Below are positions 26,797-34,726 of a stretch of 64,000 bases of DNA, one piece after another. This DNA is from Marmoricola sp. OAE513 (GTDB taxonomy: Bacteria; Actinomycetota; Actinomycetes; Propionibacteriales; Nocardioidaceae): the NCBI RefSeq assembly GCF_040546585.1, contig NZ_JBEPOC010000001.1, positions 992,001 through 1,056,000 on the forward strand. Direction: 5' to 3'. The translations under genes were made by a program, and so were the position numbers. The number at the start of each line of letters is the position of its first letter. Position 1 is the stretch's first letter. The notes below the pieces were generated by a model that worked only from the letters and a program-made list of their open reading frames with translations, was not told where the DNA came from and ran no database searches.

Positions 26797-28480
26797 GCAC
26801 CGGGACCTCCACCGAGACGACCGGGGAGTCGAACTCCGACAGCGGCACGCTCACCTGGATGGTCCAGGTAGCCGCCTTCGGGATGAGCACCGTCGCACGG
26901 TAGGTCCCGGAGTCGACGTTCGTCACCGCCTGGTCCCCCAGCGCGAGCGCGCCGTCGGTCACCGAGAGAGCAGGTGTCCCCAACGGCTCGAGCGGGTTGC
27001 CGCTCAGGTCCTGCAGCTGGAGCAGCACGGTGTTCTTGCCCACCTTGGCCGGCTCGATCACGGCGACGACCTTCACCTTGCCGAACTGGCCGGTGTACGT
27101 CGAGGAGTCCAGACCCCCGGGCAGTGCGACCGAGCCGGAGTCCTGCACCGGAGAGCGGTCGACCAGGAAGCCGGTCAGGCCGAGGACGCCGACCAGAAGC
27201 ACCGCCTCGACCCGGACCGTACGCCGCATCCGAGCCGCCGCTGCGCCGCGGGCGGCGAAACCGCTGTCCGCGAGTACCGCCGGCATCAGCCGGTACCGGT
27301 TCCAGCCCGCGATCGCCGCGACCACCGCCACGACGCCTATCTTGACGAGGAGCACCCGGCCGAAGTTCGTGGTCAGCACGTTGTCCCAGTCCCGCAGGAT
27401 CCGCCAGCCGAGCAACGTGCCGGTGACCGCGACACCCAGCAGCAACCATCCCGCCAGCGCCGAGAAGCGTCCCAGCGCCTGGGCGGCCAACCGAGGGCGG
27501 TCGGCGAGACGGCGCAGGCTGATCACCAGCCCGAGAAGTCCGCCGAACCAGACGGCGCCGGCAGCCACGTGCACCAGGTCGGTGCTGAGCATCAGCCACA
27601 GCGGAGGGAACGCGCGGGTGTGACCGACCAGGCCCAGCGCGCCGAGCGCCGCGACGACTCCGACCAGCGCGACCACGCGAGCCCCGTCCCCCGTACGCCG
27701 ACCGGCGAGCACCCCGACCCAGACTCCCGCGGCCGCGACCGCCCAGCTGACCAGCTCGGCTCCGGTCGGGATGTCGACCGGACTGTCGCTGAACAGCGCC
27801 GAGAAGCCCTCGGCCCGTTGGTAGAGCGTCGTGACCACGACCGCCGAGAATCCCGCGGCGACGACCAACCACGCGAACCAGCGCGCGACGCGCAGCAGTC
27901 GCTCGCGGATCTGGTCGATGCCGTTGTCGCGCGGCAGCAGCAGGAGGGCGAACACGACGAGACCACCCGCGCCGAAGATGCCGAGGTAGGTGAGCCCTTG
28001 GGCGGTGCCGAGCGCCGCGCGCACGCTCGTCGGCGACGCCTGCGGGACGGCGGTGGTCGCCGCCACCTTCTCGCTCGGCGCACCGATCGAGAAGGTCAAC
28101 GCACCGGCGATCGGGTGCCCGTCGGAGGACACCACCCGCCAGGCGACGACGTAGGTACCGTCGGCCAGCGCGCCGGGCAGCTCGACCTTCAGCTTCGTGT
28201 CCGTGGTGCTCGCGTCGGCGTCCAGCTCCTTGCCGGCCGCGTCGAAGAGGCGCACACCGCCGTCGCTCGAGCGCACCGGCTCGTCGAAACTGAACGTGAC
28301 CGAGGGCGGCGCCGAGGCGAGCACCTGACCCTCGGTCGGGTCGGTGCCGATCAGCGTGGCGTGCGCGCTGGCCGGTCCAGCGGTGAGCACGGCACCGATC
28401 AGCGCGAGCAGGGCCGTCAGGACAGGCACCAGCACGAGCCGACGTACGGCTCGCAGCGGTGCCCGTCCTGAGGACCGCAC
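26786..28480 (-). CDS. CopC-CopD fusion (YcnJ-like copper import protein)
   Basis: This 564-residue fusion has a signal peptide ending ASA, then a CopC domain starting at His40 (AHATLIGTDPTEG), whose N-terminal His is the expected copper ligand, with a second set near SSDGHPIAG. CopD follows with about eight membrane helices (including HVAAGAVWFGGLLGLV), then a C-terminal YtkA-like beta domain (about 450-564). It is expected to bind copper outside and pass it through the membrane. It starts GTG, 3 bases after ycnI. Confidence 0.9.
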   Translation of the reverse strand: MRSSGRAPLRAVRRLVLVPVLTALLALIGAVLTAGPASAHATLIGTDPTEGQVLASAPPSVTFSFDEPVRSSDGGVRLFDAAGKELDADASTTDTKLKVELPGALADGTYVVAWRVVSSDGHPIAGALTFSIGAPSEKVAATTAVPQASPTSVRAALGTAQGLTYLGIFGAGGLVVFALLLLPRDNGIDQIRERLLRVARWFAWLVVAAGFSAVVVTTLYQRAEGFSALFSDSPVDIPTGAELVSWAVAAAGVWVGVLAGRRTGDGARVVALVGVVAALGALGLVGHTRAFPPLWLMLSTDLVHVAAGAVWFGGLLGLVISLRRLADRPRLAAQALGRFSALAGWLLLGVAVTGTLLGWRILRDWDNVLTTNFGRVLLVKIGVVAVVAAIAGWNRYRLMPAVLADSGFAARGAAAARMRRTVRVEAVLLVGVLGLTGFLVDRSPVQDSGSVALPGGLDSSTYTGQFGKVKVVAVIEPAKVGKNTVLLQLQDLSGNPLEPLGTPALSVTDGALALGDQAVTNVDSGTYRATVLIPKAATWTIQVSVPLSEFDSPVVSVEVPVLSR

Positions 28481-28483
28481 AGC

Positions 28484-29191
28484 TCAGGCCTTGCGGCTCT
28501 TGGCAAGCGCCGCAGCGCCGGCGAGCAGACCCAGCACACCGACACCCAGGCCGGTGTAGGCAAGGCCCTTCGAGGCGCCCTCGTCGTCGGAGGACTTCTC
28601 GCCGTGCGAGGACTCCTCGGCCTCACCCGAGGCGCTGCCGTGGTGGCCGTCGCCGGTGCTCTCGGTCACCGTCAGCGTCGGCGCCGGGTGCTCCGGCTCC
28701 GGCGCACCCTCGGCCGCCGTCTCGTTCCACTTGGTCTCGCCCTTGACGCAGGTCTGGATGACCGGGAAGGCGAGCGTCTTGCCGACCGCGTCCGGCACCT
28801 GGAGCGACAGCTCGAAGGCATCCCGGTAGCCGTCGGGCAGCGGGGCCTTCGCGGTGTAGACGACCTGGCCGACCCGCTCGGTGATCTCGTTGCCGTGAGC
28901 ATCCTTGACGGGCTCCGCGAGCGTGACGAGCTTCTTCTCGACGTCCCACAGAGCGTTCCGGGTCGGGGTGACGGCGTTGATCTCCTCCGGGATGCTGATC
29001 GCGATCTTGGTGGTCGGCGACCCCTCGCAGCCGTGCGGGACGCTCACGGTCAGCACCGTGTAGCTCTCGGCGGCACCGGAGTCCGGCGTGATCGTGACGT
29101 GGGCGAGGGCAGGTGCGGCAGCGAGGGCACCGAAGCCCACGACGGCGGCAGGGAGCGCGACGAGGCGCGCGGCGGTACGACGAACAGACAT
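28484..29191 (-). CDS. YcnI/DUF1775 copper-associated membrane-anchored protein
   Basis: This 235-residue protein has a signal peptide ending ALA at residue 30, leaving His31 (HVTITPDSGAAE) as the new N-terminus, the usual YcnI copper site. The DUF1775 domain runs to about 160, a Ser/Glu/Gly linker follows, and a C-terminal hydrophobic segment (LAYTGLGVGVLGLLAGAAAL) ends SRKA. YcnI proteins work with CopC/CopD in copper delivery. It is the first gene before the CopC-CopD fusion. Confidence 0.9.
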   Translation of the reverse strand: MSVRRTAARLVALPAAVVGFGALAAAPALAHVTITPDSGAAESYTVLTVSVPHGCEGSPTTKIAISIPEEINAVTPTRNALWDVEKKLVTLAEPVKDAHGNEITERVGQVVYTAKAPLPDGYRDAFELSLQVPDAVGKTLAFPVIQTCVKGETKWNETAAEGAPEPEHPAPTLTVTESTGDGHHGSASGEAEESSHGEKSSDDEGASKGLAYTGLGVGVLGLLAGAAALAKSRKA

Positions 29192-29271
29192 GCGAGTACT
29201 CCTGGATCAAAGGTGTGAGGTGGCGGGCGTACCGCGACACACCGAGACCCGGCTCAGGAGCAGGGAGTCAG

Positions 29272-29838
29272 TCAGTGCGTCGCGACGACCGCGTACGGCG
29301 GTCCTCGTCTCGGCGCGAGCCGGAACAACGCGTCACCCGGCAGAGCCGGGACGACGTCCAGCAGAGCGAGGCGCCGCAGCCGGGGCAGGACCACCGGCGT
29401 CAGGGCACGGTGCCACCGTGCGACGACGGCGGCGAGCACGCGTTCCTGGAGGAGGAGCAGGATCGCGGTGACGAGGGCGGTCACGAGGTGCGCCCAGAAC
29501 ATCACCGGGGTGAGGTGCAGGACGCCGAAGAAGCCCTCGGAGCCGGGCGCGGGAACCCGCGCACCGTGCGGGGCACCGTGCTGGTGCGGTCCCGCGCCGA
29601 GAGCAGCGTGCAGACCGACCTGCGCCACCAGCACGAAAGGCACGACGACACCCGGACGCACGACGCGGCCGATGCTCACCAAGCAGCAGCCGAAGACGAT
29701 CCCGGCGAAAGCGAAGAGGAAGCCGGCTCCCGGCAGGTGACCACCGGCGACGGCGTGGGCGGCTGATGCCGCGACGGTGATCTCGAGGGTCGCCAGCAGG
29801 CTGCGCTGCGCGACGGAGGAGGAGATCACAGCCAACAT
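29272..29838 (-). CDS. Multi-pass membrane protein upstream of the copper module
   Basis: This 188-residue protein has about five hydrophobic segments and a His-rich loop (GAGPHQHGAPHGARVPAPG), which could bind metal. A similar membrane protein often accompanies ycnI/copCD in actinobacteria. The ATG at 29838 is taken, but GTG at 29826 lies better behind GGGAGG. It is separated from ycnI by 80 bases. Function is inferred from context only. Confidence 0.6.
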   Translation of the reverse strand: MLAVISSSVAQRSLLATLEITVAASAAHAVAGGHLPGAGFLFAFAGIVFGCCLVSIGRVVRPGVVVPFVLVAQVGLHAALGAGPHQHGAPHGARVPAPGSEGFFGVLHLTPVMFWAHLVTALVTAILLLLQERVLAAVVARWHRALTPVVLPRLRRLALLDVVPALPGDALFRLAPRRGPPYAVVATH

Positions 29839-29876
29839 CCTCCCAAACGGCAGCCGGTCGCGGGAGACGGCCCTGG

Positions 29877-30488
29877 TCAGCGACCTTCGAGCCCCAACCG
29901 CAGGCCGAGCGCCGCGAACGACGCGGCGAAGACCTTGCGGATCCGGTCCAGCACCGCCGGGCGCGCCAGCACCCGGTCACGCAACCCCGCCGCACAGGCG
30001 CCGTAGGCCGCGAAGACCACGAAGGTGAGCGCCATGAACACGCCGCTGAGGGCCAGCATGTGCAGGGTGGCGTGCGGCGTCCCGGTCGGCACGAACTGCG
30101 GCAGGAACGCGACGAAGAAGATCGTCAGCTTCGGGTTGAGCAGGTTGATGGTGATGCCGGTGCCGAGAACGGACCACAGCGACCGCGGCGTTTGCGCGGG
30201 CTCGGCGGTCAGCGCACCGCGGTCGCGCCAGGTGTTCCACGCCATCCAGAGCAGGTAGGCCACACCGAGGTACTTGATCGTCTGGAACGCGATCCCGCTG
30301 GCGTGCAGCAGCGCGGCCAGTCCGGTGATCGCCGCGACCAGGTGCGGCACCGTCCCGAGGGTGCTCGCGAACGCGGCGAGCAGAGCAGCGCGGGTGCCGC
30401 GGGTCAGGCCGGCCGCGATCGCGAACAGCGCACCGGTCCCGGGCGTGGCCACGATCACCAGCGCGGTGATCAGGAAGGTCGGGCTCAT
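29877..30488 (-). CDS. LysE family amino-acid exporter
   Basis: This 203-residue protein has six membrane helices, the LysE/RhtB opening FLITALVIVATPGTGALFA and GITINLLNPKLTIFFVAFLPQF. It would export amino acids or small zwitterions; the substrate is unknown. The ATG at 30488 is favoured over a longer start because it fits the family N-terminus. Its start region faces an ECF41 promoter. Confidence 0.88.
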   Translation of the reverse strand: MSPTFLITALVIVATPGTGALFAIAAGLTRGTRAALLAAFASTLGTVPHLVAAITGLAALLHASGIAFQTIKYLGVAYLLWMAWNTWRDRGALTAEPAQTPRSLWSVLGTGITINLLNPKLTIFFVAFLPQFVPTGTPHATLHMLALSGVFMALTFVVFAAYGACAAGLRDRVLARPAVLDRIRKVFAASFAALGLRLGLEGR

Positions 30489-30535
30489 GGGGTCAGCGTG
30501 CCAGCGGCCCGGAAGCACGTCCACGGAGATTCGGA

Positions 30536-30562
30536 TGTCACAGATCCAGGCCGGCCGGTGTC
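30536..30562 (+). promoter_or_regulatory. ECF41-type promoter of the CMD-sigma pair
   Basis: TGTCACA at 30536-30542 is the -35 of ECF41 promoters. A 16-base spacer leads to TGTC at 30559-30562, one base off the usual CGTC -10. It lies about 50 bases before the carboxymuconolactone-decarboxylase-like gene and would make the sigma factor self-activating. Confidence 0.75.
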
Positions 30563-30609
30563 TTCATGTCCGGACGCCCCACCCGGGGGCCGAAGCACAG
30601 GAGAGACCG

Positions 30610-31203
30610 ATGAGCACCGACACCCACCCCACCACCGAAGCCCGTCGCGCCGCCGCCCGCGTCCCGCTCGTCGAGGGCCAGGGTCTGCTGAGCAGGTTCA
30701 TGGGCTGGTACTCGCGCCGCACGTACGGCGACGTCCTCGACAACGGCCTCGCGATGCTGCACAACAAGCCGGTCCTGTGGGCCGTGCTGAAGTTCGAGGG
30801 CAAGGTCGCCAAGTGGGACAAGCTCGACCCCGACCTGAAGGCGCTCGCCCAGCTCGGCAGCGCCTCGGTGATCGGCTGCAGCTGGTGCATGGACTTCGGG
30901 TACTACGCCACCCACGCCCAGGGCCTGGACACCAGCAAGCTCAGCGAGGTCCCGTTGTGGCGCGAGTCGACCGTCTTCACCAAGCTCGAGCGCCAGGTGC
31001 TCGAGTACTCCGAGGCGATGAGCGTGACGCCGCTGGAGGTCACCGACGAGATGACCGAGGCGCTCCGGGCCGAGCTCGGCGAAGATGGCTTTGTGGAGCT
31101 GACCATGATGATCGCCGTCGAGAACGAGCGCTCGCGGTTCAACAGCGCGCTGGGGCTGACCAGCCAGGGCTTCAAGGACAGCTGCGAGCTGAGCCCGAGG
31201 TGA
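30610..31203 (+). CDS. Carboxymuconolactone decarboxylase-like (AhpD-fold) protein
   Basis: This 197-residue all-helical protein has a CxxC in SVIGCSWCMDFGYYATHAQG, the AhpD-like redox pair. ECF41 sigma genes are usually beside a COE gene (carboxymuconolactone decarboxylase, oxidoreductase or epimerase), and this is the partner here. Its stop overlaps the sigma start (GTGA). It probably acts on reactive or peroxide-like substrates; the true substrate is unknown. Confidence 0.85.
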   Translation: MSTDTHPTTEARRAAARVPLVEGQGLLSRFMGWYSRRTYGDVLDNGLAMLHNKPVLWAVLKFEGKVAKWDKLDPDLKALAQLGSASVIGCSWCMDFGYYATHAQGLDTSKLSEVPLWRESTVFTKLERQVLEYSEAMSVTPLEVTDEMTEALRAELGEDGFVELTMMIAVENERSRFNSALGLTSQGFKDSCELSPR

Positions 31204-32087
31204 CGGACGCCGCTGAGGTCTTCGCCGAGCACCGCGGGCTGCTCTTCACGGTCGCCTACGAGATGCTCGGCAGCGCCGCCGACGCCGAGGACGTGGTCCA
31301 GGACTCCTGGCTGCGGTGGAGCGCCCGCCTCGACAAGCACAGTCTCACTGACGAGGTGCGCGACCCCTTGGCGTACCTCGTCCGGGTCGTCACCCGGCAG
31401 AGCCTGAACCGGCTGCGGACCCTGCAGCGCCAGCGCGAGACGTACGTCGGCACCTGGCTCCCCGAGCCGCTCGTCACCACCGCCGACGTCGCCGAGGACG
31501 TCGAGCTGGCCGACTCGGTGTCGTTCGCGATGCTCGTCGTGCTCGAGACCCTGAGCCCGCTGGAGCGCGCGGTCTTCGTGCTCCGCGAGGTCTTCGGCTT
31601 CGGGTACGACGAGATCGCCGCGGCGACCGAGAAGGAGCCGGCCGCGGTTCGGCAGCTGGCCTCGCGCGCCCGCAAGCACGTCGAGGCCCGGCGGCCCCGG
31701 GTCGAGGTCCCGCAGAACTCCCAGGAGATCGTCGCGCAGTTCTTCCTGGCAGCCTCGACCGGCGAGGTCGAGCCGCTGATCGGGCTGCTCGCACCCGAGG
31801 TCGTGCTGCACACCGACGGCGGCGGCTTCAAGAAGGCGGCACTCAGGCCGATCCACGGCGCGACCAAGGTGGCCCGCTTCCTGGCCGCCGTCGTCCCTAC
31901 CGACAGCAAGGTCGACGTCAGCTGGGGCACCGTGAACGGCGCCGCCGCCCTGTTCCTCTACCTCGACGACGAGCTGGACGCGGTCGGGACGGTGGTCGCC
32001 GAGAACGGACTCGTCAAGGAGATCTACCTGGTCCGCAACCCCGAGAAGCTGACCGGGGTCGAGGTCATCCGGGAGGTACGCCGCTGA
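31200..32087 (+). CDS. ECF41-family (SigJ-type) sigma factor
   Basis: This 295-residue ECF sigma factor has region 2 (FTVAYEMLGSAADAEDVVQD) and region 4 (LSPLERAVFVLREVFGFGYD) in the first 170 residues. A C-terminal SnoaL-like domain carries the ECF41 motifs DGGG (HTDGGGFKKAALRP) and NPEKL. The C-terminal extension sets activity in place of an anti-sigma factor. The GTG at 31200 overlaps the upstream stop. It should drive the promoter at 30536. Confidence 0.92.
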   Translation: MTDAAEVFAEHRGLLFTVAYEMLGSAADAEDVVQDSWLRWSARLDKHSLTDEVRDPLAYLVRVVTRQSLNRLRTLQRQRETYVGTWLPEPLVTTADVAEDVELADSVSFAMLVVLETLSPLERAVFVLREVFGFGYDEIAAATEKEPAAVRQLASRARKHVEARRPRVEVPQNSQEIVAQFFLAASTGEVEPLIGLLAPEVVLHTDGGGFKKAALRPIHGATKVARFLAAVVPTDSKVDVSWGTVNGAAALFLYLDDELDAVGTVVAENGLVKEIYLVRNPEKLTGVEVIREVRR

Positions 32088-32125
32088 GCGTCGCAACGCC
32101 CTGCACATCCACGTAGCCTCGACCC

Positions 32126-33895
32126 GTGACCGTCGAGCCCTCCCTCACCCGCTGGGGCCGAGACCTCGACGTCGACCACCCGCTGCCGGAGCATCCGCGT
32201 CCTCAGCTGGCCCGCGGCGGGGACAGCTGGATCAACCTCAACGGCCGCTGGGAGTACGCCTTCGGCGGGCCGGAGCATCCGACCACCTGGGACGGCGAGA
32301 TCGTGGTGCCGTTCTCCCCCGAGACGGAGCTCTCCGGCGTCGGTCGACAGCTGCAGCCGGAGGAGTTCCTCTGGTACCGGCTACGCATCTCGACAAGCTC
32401 GCTGACCGGGCTGGCCGCAACGACCGGGAGCGCCGGGGCCCGCATGCTGCTGCACTTCGGTGCGGTCGACCAGGTCTGCACGGTGTGGGTGAACGACGTC
32501 GAGGTCGGCAGCCACACCGGCGGGTACCTGCCGTTCTCGTTCGACGTCACCGACGCGTTGGTCGCCGAGGACCAGACGATCGTCGTACGGGTGCGGGACC
32601 TCTCCGAGGCCGGACCGCACGCGCGCGGCAAGCAACGCCTGGATGCCGGTCGGATCTGGTACACGGCACAGTCCGGGATCTGGCAGACGGTGTGGCTCGA
32701 GGCCGTGCCGGAGACGTACGTCGAGCGGCTGACGATCGTGCCGGACCTGACAGGGCTGGCCGTCACGGTCACTACGTCTCGGCAGGCTCGAGGACCGGAC
32801 CAGACGCCAGGCGCGACCGTCCGCGTCCTCGACGGGGGCACCCTCGTCGCCGAGGTCACCGGCCCGGCCAACACTCCCCTGCGCCTCGACGTTCCCGACC
32901 CGCACCTCTGGTCTCCCGCCGACCCGCACCTCTACGACCTGGAGATCACCTGCGGCGCCGACCTCGTCACCTCGTACGCCGCCCTGCGCACCTTCGGCAC
33001 CGGCCCGGACGCCGACGGACATCAGCGCTTCCTGCTCAACGGCGAGCCGATCCAGCACGTCGGTGTGCTCGACCAGGGCTACTGGCCCGACGGCCTGATG
33101 ACAGCGCCGAGCGACGCGGCGATCGTGCACGACCTCGAGACGGTCAAGGCCCTCGGCTTCACGGTCGTCCGCAAGCACGTCAAGGTCGAGCCGCTGCGCT
33201 GGTACCACCACTGCGACCGGCTCGGCCTGCTCGTCTGGCAGGACGTGGTCAACGGCGGGGGTCGCTACCGCGAGCTGGTCGCGAACCTGCCGGCGAGATG
33301 GCCGATCCGGCTCTCCGACAGCAGGTACGACTTCTTCTTCCGCAGTGACGCCGCCGCCCGTGCGGAGTTCCGCGAGGAGGTCCGAGCAACGGTGGCCCTG
33401 CTCCGCAACACCGCGTCGGTCGCGGTCTGGGTCCCCTTCAACGAGGGCTGGGGGCAGTTCGACGCCGCCGAGATCGCCGCCGAGGTCAAGGAGCTGGACC
33501 CGTCCCGGTCGGTCTGCCACGCCAGCGGGTGGATCGACCAGGGCGGCGGGGACGTCAAGAGCTACCACCGGTACCTGCGACCGTTCCGGTTCCGCCCGCG
33601 CCGGCGCGAGAGGCGCACACATGCGTTGTCCGAGTACGGCGGCCTCGGGCTCGGCGGCGAGAGCGACGAGGTGTTCGACTACGGCCACTGCGAGGACGCC
33701 GACGCTCTGGCGACCGCGTTCACGCGGCTGCACACCCGCTGGATCACCCCCGCCGTACGCCGGGGCCTGGCCGCCACGATCTACACCCAGCTGACCGACG
33801 TCGAGACCGAGCGCAACGGCCTGATGACGTGGGACCGCGAGACGCTCAAGATCGACGCCGAGGTGGTCCGGTCGGTCACGCGCGCGATCAGCTGA
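32126..33895 (+). CDS. Glycoside hydrolase family 2 protein
   Basis: This 589-residue beta-glycosidase-type enzyme has a sugar-binding domain (LWYRLRIS), an Ig-like sandwich and a TIM barrel. The acid/base is in VPFNEGWGQFD (about 433-443) and the nucleophile in LSEYGGLG (about 501-508). There is no signal peptide, so it is probably cytosolic. TAGCCT lies 6 bases before the GTG. Copies of the dispersed repeat at 32387-32407 and 32776-32796 code for variable loop segments (STSSLTG and TSRQARG), so they were probably inserted in frame. The exact sugar is not predictable. Confidence 0.88.
   Translation: MTVEPSLTRWGRDLDVDHPLPEHPRPQLARGGDSWINLNGRWEYAFGGPEHPTTWDGEIVVPFSPETELSGVGRQLQPEEFLWYRLRISTSSLTGLAATTGSAGARMLLHFGAVDQVCTVWVNDVEVGSHTGGYLPFSFDVTDALVAEDQTIVVRVRDLSEAGPHARGKQRLDAGRIWYTAQSGIWQTVWLEAVPETYVERLTIVPDLTGLAVTVTTSRQARGPDQTPGATVRVLDGGTLVAEVTGPANTPLRLDVPDPHLWSPADPHLYDLEITCGADLVTSYAALRTFGTGPDADGHQRFLLNGEPIQHVGVLDQGYWPDGLMTAPSDAAIVHDLETVKALGFTVVRKHVKVEPLRWYHHCDRLGLLVWQDVVNGGGRYRELVANLPARWPIRLSDSRYDFFFRSDAAARAEFREEVRATVALLRNTASVAVWVPFNEGWGQFDAAEIAAEVKELDPSRSVCHASGWIDQGGGDVKSYHRYLRPFRFRPRRRERRTHALSEYGGLGLGGESDEVFDYGHCEDADALATAFTRLHTRWITPAVRRGLAATIYTQLTDVETERNGLMTWDRETLKIDAEVVRSVTRAIS
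32387..32407 (+). repeat. Dispersed repeat copy inside the GH2 gene
   Basis: ATCTCGACAAGCTCGCTGAC is a variant of the GTCTCGGCAAGCTCGACC core. It codes for STSSLT in frame in an outer loop of the sugar-binding domain. Confidence 0.55.
32776..32796 (+). repeat. Second dispersed repeat copy inside the GH2 gene
   Basis: GTCTCGGCAGGCTCGAGGAC is another variant of the same core, in frame in the Ig-like domain (TSRQARG). No frame is broken. Confidence 0.55.
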
Positions 33896-34517
33896 CCGGC
33901 GCGTCCACCCAACGGCGACCGCGGCGGAACAAACCCGCCGCTCCGCCGGTCAGCTCGGCGACGATCTCCTCGGCGACCGGCACCGCGATCAACGGGACGG
34001 CGAGCTCGAGCGTCGCCATGTCCGTGTAGTCGATCCGGAGCACCTTCGTCCCGCGTGCCCGCAGCTCGTGCTCGAGGCGTCCGGCCGCCGCCAGATCGAC
34101 GGTGACGTCGCAGAGCTCCTGCTCGACGCGCCGCACCAGAGCCGCGGTCTCGAACGCCGCCCGGACCGCGTCGCCGTACGCGCGGCCCAGGCCGCCGGTG
34201 CCGAGCAGGGTGCCACCGAACCACCGCGTCACGACGGCGACGACGTCGCTGACCTCCCGGCCCCGGAGCACGTCCAGCATCGGGGCGCCGCCAGTGCCCG
34301 GAGGCTCGCCGTCGTCGTGGGCACGCTCCAGCGCACGCTCGGGGCCCAGCACGAACGCGGAGCAGTGGTGGCGGGCGTCCCAGTGCTCCTTGCGCGCCTG
34401 CTCGACCACGCTACGGGCCGACAGCTCGTCCTCGACCCTGACCAGTGCGCAGAGGAACCGCGACCGGCTGACCTCGATCTCGGCCCGGGCGTCCCGGGCG
34501 ATCGTGAGGTAGCTCAC
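33888..34517 (-). CDS. YigZ/IMPACT family protein
   Basis: This 209-residue protein has the IMPACT/UPF0029 domain (VSRSRFLCALVRVEDELSAR, HHCSAFVLG and RAHDDGEPPGTGGAPML) followed by a DUF1949-like ferredoxin-fold domain. Eukaryotic members affect translation stress signalling; the bacterial role is unclear. The GTG at 34517 follows GGAG. It overlaps the convergent GH2 stop. Confidence 0.88.
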   Translation of the reverse strand: MSYLTIARDARAEIEVSRSRFLCALVRVEDELSARSVVEQARKEHWDARHHCSAFVLGPERALERAHDDGEPPGTGGAPMLDVLRGREVSDVVAVVTRWFGGTLLGTGGLGRAYGDAVRAAFETAALVRRVEQELCDVTVDLAAAGRLEHELRARGTKVLRIDYTDMATLELAVPLIAVPVAEEIVAELTGGAAGLFRRGRRWVDAPVS

Positions 34518-34554
34518 CGTGTGCTCCTGGGGCCGGCCGACGTGGCGTTGAGGT

Positions 34555-34591
34555 GGTGGCGGGGTACCCCTCCCAGGATCACCCCGCCACC
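34555..34591. terminator. Perfect 11-bp inverted repeat between cbs and yigZ
   Basis: GGTGGCGGGGT and ACCCCGCCACC form an 11-bp perfect stem with a 15-base loop (34566-34580). No T-tract follows in either direction. It could end cbs transcription (minus strand) or be a leader structure before yigZ. Confidence 0.5.
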
Positions 34592-34641
34592 TGATCCGTT
34601 GTGCGCCTGCCTCGAGGGCGGCGCTGCACCCCAACGGATCC

Positions 34642-34677
34642 CGGTCGCGTCCGTGTGGGGTACGGAGATCGCGACCG
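34642..34677. terminator. Two-part hairpin downstream of cbs
   Basis: CGGTCGCG/CGCGACCG form an 8-bp outer stem and TCCGT/ACGGA a 5-bp inner stem, separated by a GAT bulge, with a 7-base loop. It lies about 50 bases beyond the cbs stop on the minus strand and is a candidate terminator. Confidence 0.5.
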
Positions 34678-34726
34678 CACGTCCACTTTAGAACATGGCT
34701 GGTCAGGGAACTAACGGAACCGCCGA

